Positions 19,293 through 22,244 of a DNA stretch of 22,244 bases are shown here, one piece after another (positions within the stretch are counted from its first letter, which is position 1; every line of letters begins with the position of its first letter). A program made the translations under genes and the position numbers. The stretch lies in IMG/VR virus record IMGVR_UViG_3300034023_000149, positions 1-22,244 of that record, one strand, 5' to 3'. Origin of the DNA: a virus. A model generated the notes under the pieces. It did no database searches and was not told the DNA's origin. It saw nothing but the letters and a program-made list of their open reading frames with translations.

Positions 19293-19976
19293 ATGAGTGA
19301 CGCACCGTATGGAATTATATTTGAAGGTGATAAGAAAGTATATGTTGGGGTACCGCATACTCTACAGATACCACTCACCGAGGAATTGAGGTCACGCATA
19401 GATGCAATAAGCGATAAATACGGCGCTTGGTATGAAGGCGACGGTGGCGATAGGGGTTCTTATCCTACTGAATACCGTGGTTCGTGGGATCGCAGTCTTG
19501 CGCGCCAGATAAATGGATACCCATATGAATTTATAGCTCCGTTGTTTACCAACATAAGAGGTAATAAACAGGTAGGAAAACTAGTTAGTAACAAATCTAT
19601 ATTCGATAGCATCATAGCTAACCAAGACTTGGTGTCTTACTTCAAAGACCGAGACTTTGACGCAGAGACGTTACGCAAATTTCTAAAAGCTATAAGCACT
19701 GACAAGCTAGACTTCTTAGATATGGCTAATGAGGTAGCTACCAAGCAAAACGTAACAAAGTTTTTAGAGACTGGCGAAAAACAAATGTGGCCTTCTAACT
19801 GGACAGAATATCCTAACCCTGCCGGAAAGGTAGCCAAGAAAATGGAAGACCGCCGCAATAAGTTTTTACTTGAGCAGACTTCTGGAGCGTACTTTGTCGG
19901 CGCTGGACACATCGCAGAACTTAAAGCCCTAGCCCCAGAATTAAAAGTTATAGGCGGGGAAAAATCGTACGAGTGA
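19293..19976 (+). CDS. Hypothetical protein, possible divergent TraB/Tiki-like fold (227 aa)
   Basis: The ATG at 19293 follows TAGGAGATCGCC. Most of it is not recognisable, but both ends carry motifs of the TraB/GumN/Tiki superfamily. KVYVGVPHTLQIPLTEEL includes a GxxH (Gly19, His22), followed 26 residues later by WYEGD (Glu48). Near the end, RRNKFLLEQTSGAYFVGAGH has the Arg-Asn pair (188-189) and GAGH (203-206). In that superfamily the N-terminal His and Glu and the C-terminal GAGH are the proposed metal-site residues of a putative protease. The middle (85-170) is charged and helical. The match is by eye and would need profile search. If wrong, it remains an unknown protein of the replication operon. 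Confidence 0.72.
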   Translation: MSDAPYGIIFEGDKKVYVGVPHTLQIPLTEELRSRIDAISDKYGAWYEGDGGDRGSYPTEYRGSWDRSLARQINGYPYEFIAPLFTNIRGNKQVGKLVSNKSIFDSIIANQDLVSYFKDRDFDAETLRKFLKAISTDKLDFLDMANEVATKQNVTKFLETGEKQMWPSNWTEYPNPAGKVAKKMEDRRNKFLLEQTSGAYFVGAGHIAELKALAPELKVIGGEKSYE

Positions 19977-19978
19977 AC

Positions 19979-20007
19979 TTGACATCTGTGTAAAGTAGGA
20001 ACAATAT
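19979..20007 (+). promoter_or_regulatory. Weak internal promoter candidate
   Basis: TTGACA (19979-19984), a 17-base spacer and CAATAT (20002-20007) in the short gap before the VRR-NUC gene. The -35 is perfect and preceded by C, as in P1-P3, but the TGTG-N7-CACA palindrome is missing and the -10 box touches the start codon at 20009. It might serve the helicase rather than the first gene. Confidence 0.3.
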
Positions 20008-20008
20008 A

Positions 20009-20314
20009 ATGGCTACACCCGAAGCGAAAATAAAGCTGAAGGTCGATAGGGCTTTGCAACAACTGAAGATTTGGTTCTTCAGTCCGCAAGCCGGTCCGTT
20101 TGGTAGGTCAGGTGTTCCAGATAGGATCATCTGCGCGAACGGTCATATGGTTGGTATAGAATGTAAAGCGGATAGGTCTAAGAAACCTACCCGCTTGCAG
20201 GTAGATTGTATGCGTAAGATCGAAGCGGCGGGCGGCAAATGCTTCCTTGTCTACGATGATGCTACGCTTGAAGAAGCAATAGAATATATTAAAGAGGCGA
20301 TGAAATGCTTGTAG
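20009..20314 (+). CDS. VRR-NUC domain nuclease (101 aa)
   Basis: A minimal PD-(D/E)XK nuclease of the VRR-NUC family, the stand-alone form common in phages and related to the FAN1 nuclease domain. The core is visible: Glu5 in the first helix, SGVPDRI (Asp38), GIECKAD (Glu51, Lys53) and RLQVDCMRKIEAAGG (Gln64). Family members act as structure-specific nucleases on branched DNA, often as homodimers. It overlaps the helicase gene by ten bases, which fits a nuclease-helicase pair acting on replication or recombination intermediates, as seen in many phages. Confidence 0.92.
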   Translation: MATPEAKIKLKVDRALQQLKIWFFSPQAGPFGRSGVPDRIICANGHMVGIECKADRSKKPTRLQVDCMRKIEAAGGKCFLVYDDATLEEAIEYIKEAMKCL

Positions 20315-22244
20315 TCGAAAGAGCCAAGGCGCTTGCGCTAAAGCTGGACTACCCAGCGCGTGTGCTGGAGACGATACCTACTGCAAAGGCGCTGCGCCCC
20401 AACATCGTTGTGGCTCCGCACCGGCTGGATGAAGTGCGTGTGCTGCGTAACATGGGCATCGACGCCCCATCGCCTATACTGCACTACTACGACTGGCCCG
20501 GTAGGTTTAAGCCGTACGAACACCAGCGGGAGACTGCTGCGTTCCTTACGATTAACCAACGTGCGTTGGTGCTTAACGAGATTGGCTGCGTAGACGCTGA
20601 TACGGAGTATCTTTCTCCTAACGGATGGCGGCGTATCGCTGACTATAACGGCGGCGCAGTAGCTCAGTACTGGCCTACCACTGGTAAGATAGACTTCGTT
20701 AGTGAACCGGAGTTTGTTAAGAAGCCATGCGATGAGATGATCCGCTTCAAGACAAGCAGAGGCATTGACCAGCTACTTAGTCCTGAGCATCGTGTCCTTT
20801 ATGTTTCTAGCACTGGTCGTCGTATGGTGCGTCAGGCTCATGAGGTAATGGCTGCCCATGATAAGGCTACCCGTGGGTGGAAGGGACGTATAATCACTAC
20901 GTTCGATACCGACGGCGGCGGTGGCATACCACTGTCTGATGAGGAACTGCGTCTACAGGTCGCCGTGCTTGCAGATGGACACTTCTCAGCTAATTCCTCT
21001 ACGAACCGGTGTACAATCCGCGTTAAGAAAGAGCGTAAGAAGCTACGTCTACGTGAACTACTGAAGGCTGCGAATGTTCAGTGGGTTGAGCGTGACCCTG
21101 AGTATGACTCTGCGCTTGGCTTCACAATCTTTAAGTTCAACGCACCGAAGCGCATCAAGACCTATGCCGATTGGGCGATGGCTGCAACGCGCCACCAGTT
21201 GCGTGTCATCGTTGATGAAGTGTCGCATTGGGATGGAACGACGCGCAAGCGCGGGGGCGTAGAATTTTTCTCCAGAGATAAAGAGTCTGCTGACTTTATT
21301 CAGTACGCCTTCTCTGCCACCGGGCATACAGCCTCGCTTTCTACGTATGAGAGAGACAATGGAACAGACTACGTGGTTTATGCACGTAATAAAGCAGCGT
21401 TGCTATACGTAACCGGCTGGTCTGCGGAGGGTAAATCGAATACGATTTATGCAGAACCATCTACTGATGGGTATAAGTATTGCTTTATGGTGCCAAGCAC
21501 CTTCCTTATCCTGCGCCGTAATGGGTGCGTGTTTGCCACAGGCAATACAGGCAAGACCCAGAGTGCGCTATGGGCTGCCGACTATCTGCTTAAGACCAAG
21601 CAGGTTAAGAAGATTCTGATTATCTCTCCGCTCTCTACACTAGAGCGCGTGTGGGGTGACGCTATCTTCTTCGGCTTCCCGCATCGTAAAGCTGTTGTGC
21701 TGCATGGCACAGCCGACCGTAGACGCAAGCTACTCAAGACTGACTGTAATTTCTATATCATTAACCATGATGGCTTTCCGATCATATCGGAAATCACGGA
21801 CGGCATGTTCGATCTTATCATCGTGGACGAAGCTGCGGTGTTACGTAACCATAGCACGATGCGTTACCGCGTAATGCGTAAGTACATGGACCGCAATCCA
21901 GACACGCGTTTGTGGTTGATGACCGGCACACCGACGCCTAACGATCCGACTGACGCATGGACATTATCCAGACTAGTTAATAGCCCGTTCGTACCATCCA
22001 GCTTCACTGCGTTCAGAGACCAAGTGATGATGAAAGTTGGTATGTATAAATGGGCGCCGCGTCCAAACAGTATGGACCTTGTAAAGAACGTATTGCAGCC
22101 AGCGGTGCGCTATACCAGAGACGAGTGCTTCGATCTGCCAGACACCGTAATACAGACGCGTAAGGTTGAGTTGACAGCGGAGCAGAAGAAACATTATCAG
22201 TCGATGATTCGCCATCTGGTTACGGACGCTGGCACTGAGGCTGG
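20305..22244 (+). CDS. SNF2/DEAD-type helicase interrupted by an intein (partial, 3' end outside window)
   Basis: The ATG at 20305 lies inside the nuclease gene end. The frame stays open to the window edge, so the C-terminal RecA domain is missing. Extein motifs in order: FKPYEHQRETAAFL (Q-motif like), LVLNEIG/TGKTQSAL (Walker A, split by the intein after Gly94), IISPLSTLERVW (motif Ia), LIIVDEAAVLRN (motif II, DEAA) and LMTGTPTPN (motif III). This is the SNF2-like helicase found beside VRR-NUC genes in many phages. It would act as an ATP-driven translocase in replication or recombination. ATPase activity requires intein removal, because the intein separates the glycine from GKT of the P-loop. 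The next extein residue is Thr. Confidence 0.93.
   Translation, partial: MLVVERAKALALKLDYPARVLETIPTAKALRPNIVVAPHRLDEVRVLRNMGIDAPSPILHYYDWPGRFKPYEHQRETAAFLTINQRALVLNEIGCVDADTEYLSPNGWRRIADYNGGAVAQYWPTTGKIDFVSEPEFVKKPCDEMIRFKTSRGIDQLLSPEHRVLYVSSTGRRMVRQAHEVMAAHDKATRGWKGRIITTFDTDGGGGIPLSDEELRLQVAVLADGHFSANSSTNRCTIRVKKERKKLRLRELLKAANVQWVERDPEYDSALGFTIFKFNAPKRIKTYADWAMAATRHQLRVIVDEVSHWDGTTRKRGGVEFFSRDKESADFIQYAFSATGHTASLSTYERDNGTDYVVYARNKAALLYVTGWSAEGKSNTIYAEPSTDGYKYCFMVPSTFLILRRNGCVFATGNTGKTQSALWAADYLLKTKQVKKILIISPLSTLERVWGDAIFFGFPHRKAVVLHGTADRRRKLLKTDCNFYIINHDGFPIISEITDGMFDLIIVDEAAVLRNHSTMRYRVMRKYMDRNPDTRLWLMTGTPTPNDPTDAWTLSRLVNSPFVPSSFTAFRDQVMMKVGMYKWAPRPNSMDLVKNVLQPAVRYTRDECFDLPDTVIQTRKVELTAEQKKHYQSMIRHLVTDAGTEA
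20587..21546 (+). mobile_element. Intein with LAGLIDADG-type homing endonuclease, inserted in the helicase Walker A motif
   Basis: 320 codons in frame with the helicase. It starts with Cys in CVDADTEYLSPNGWRRI (splicing block A) and has LLSPEHRVLY, the His-containing block B, near residue 68. The centre has DEELRLQVAVLADGHF, a LAGLIDADG (dodecapeptide) motif with its Asp, and a weaker second copy around DFIQYAFSATGH, so the homing endonuclease appears intact. The C-terminal blocks read YKYCFMVPSTFLILRRNGCVFATGN, ending in the required Asn and followed by a Thr (+1) of the host protein. The usual penultimate His is Gly. Removal restores LNEIGTGKTQS, a normal P-loop, which confirms both borders. 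Confidence 0.94.

Noticed and set aside
20305-22244. Helicase broken by a frameshift or pseudogene
   Set aside because: The frame is continuous and the extra sequence has complete intein blocks with exact P-loop restoration, so it is an in-frame intein rather than damage.
1-22244. tRNA or rRNA genes
   Set aside because: I looked for cloverleaf-like patterns and conserved TTC-type arms by eye and found none convincing; a tool-based search could still find one.

Overview
The window reads as part of a tailed double-stranded DNA bacteriophage genome. It holds a terminase pair, a tail-fibre or tailspike gene, a family A DNA polymerase, a helicase, several nucleases, nucleotide-metabolism enzymes and tightly packed overlapping small genes. 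No bacterial housekeeping genes, rRNA or tRNA were seen. The host is probably a Gram-negative bacterium: a lipobox protein and a signal-peptide protein are present. Several promoters have a strong CTTGACA-type -35 with a weak -10 box, and some starts look leaderless, which would fit an alphaproteobacterium. That host assignment is inference only.

Left arm (1-4218, minus strand): reading right to left, an HNH/AP2 homing endonuclease, a putative terminase small subunit, a small overlapping ORF and the terminase large subunit, closed by a strong terminator. A new promoter directly after the terminator leads to two small virion-type proteins and a tail fibre/tailspike that runs off the left edge. 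This is the packaging and structural transcription unit.

Centre (4219-6250): a divergent promoter region, a short plus-strand unit with three small genes and two good terminators, then about 1.1 kb without convincing genes. This last stretch is AT-rich and full of direct repeats (six copies of an AACTTTACATTTT-type element plus three other repeat families), so it is a candidate replication origin or regulatory centre.

Right arm (6251-22244, plus strand): early and replication genes. Three near-identical promoter-operator units (TTGACA, weak -10, TGTG-N7-CACA palindrome) start three blocks: a set of small early genes with a staphylococcal-type nuclease; a MoxR-like ATPase with its DUF3150-like partner; and a metallopeptidase-like/VWA protein followed by a long operon. 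That operon carries unknown proteins, a helix-turn-helix protein with a very basic tail, two envelope-directed small proteins, a dATP/dGTP diphosphohydrolase-like protein, DNA polymerase A, dCMP deaminase, a DnaA domain IV-like protein, a Cas4/RecB-like nuclease, a possible TraB/Tiki-like protein, a VRR-NUC nuclease and an SNF2-type helicase. The helicase is interrupted inside its Walker A motif by a 320-residue intein and runs off the right edge.

The most notable items are the P-loop intein, the triplicated promoter-operator, the repeat-rich candidate origin together with a phage DnaA-like DNA-binding protein, the MoxR/DUF3150/VWA triad, and the divergent TraB-like protein.
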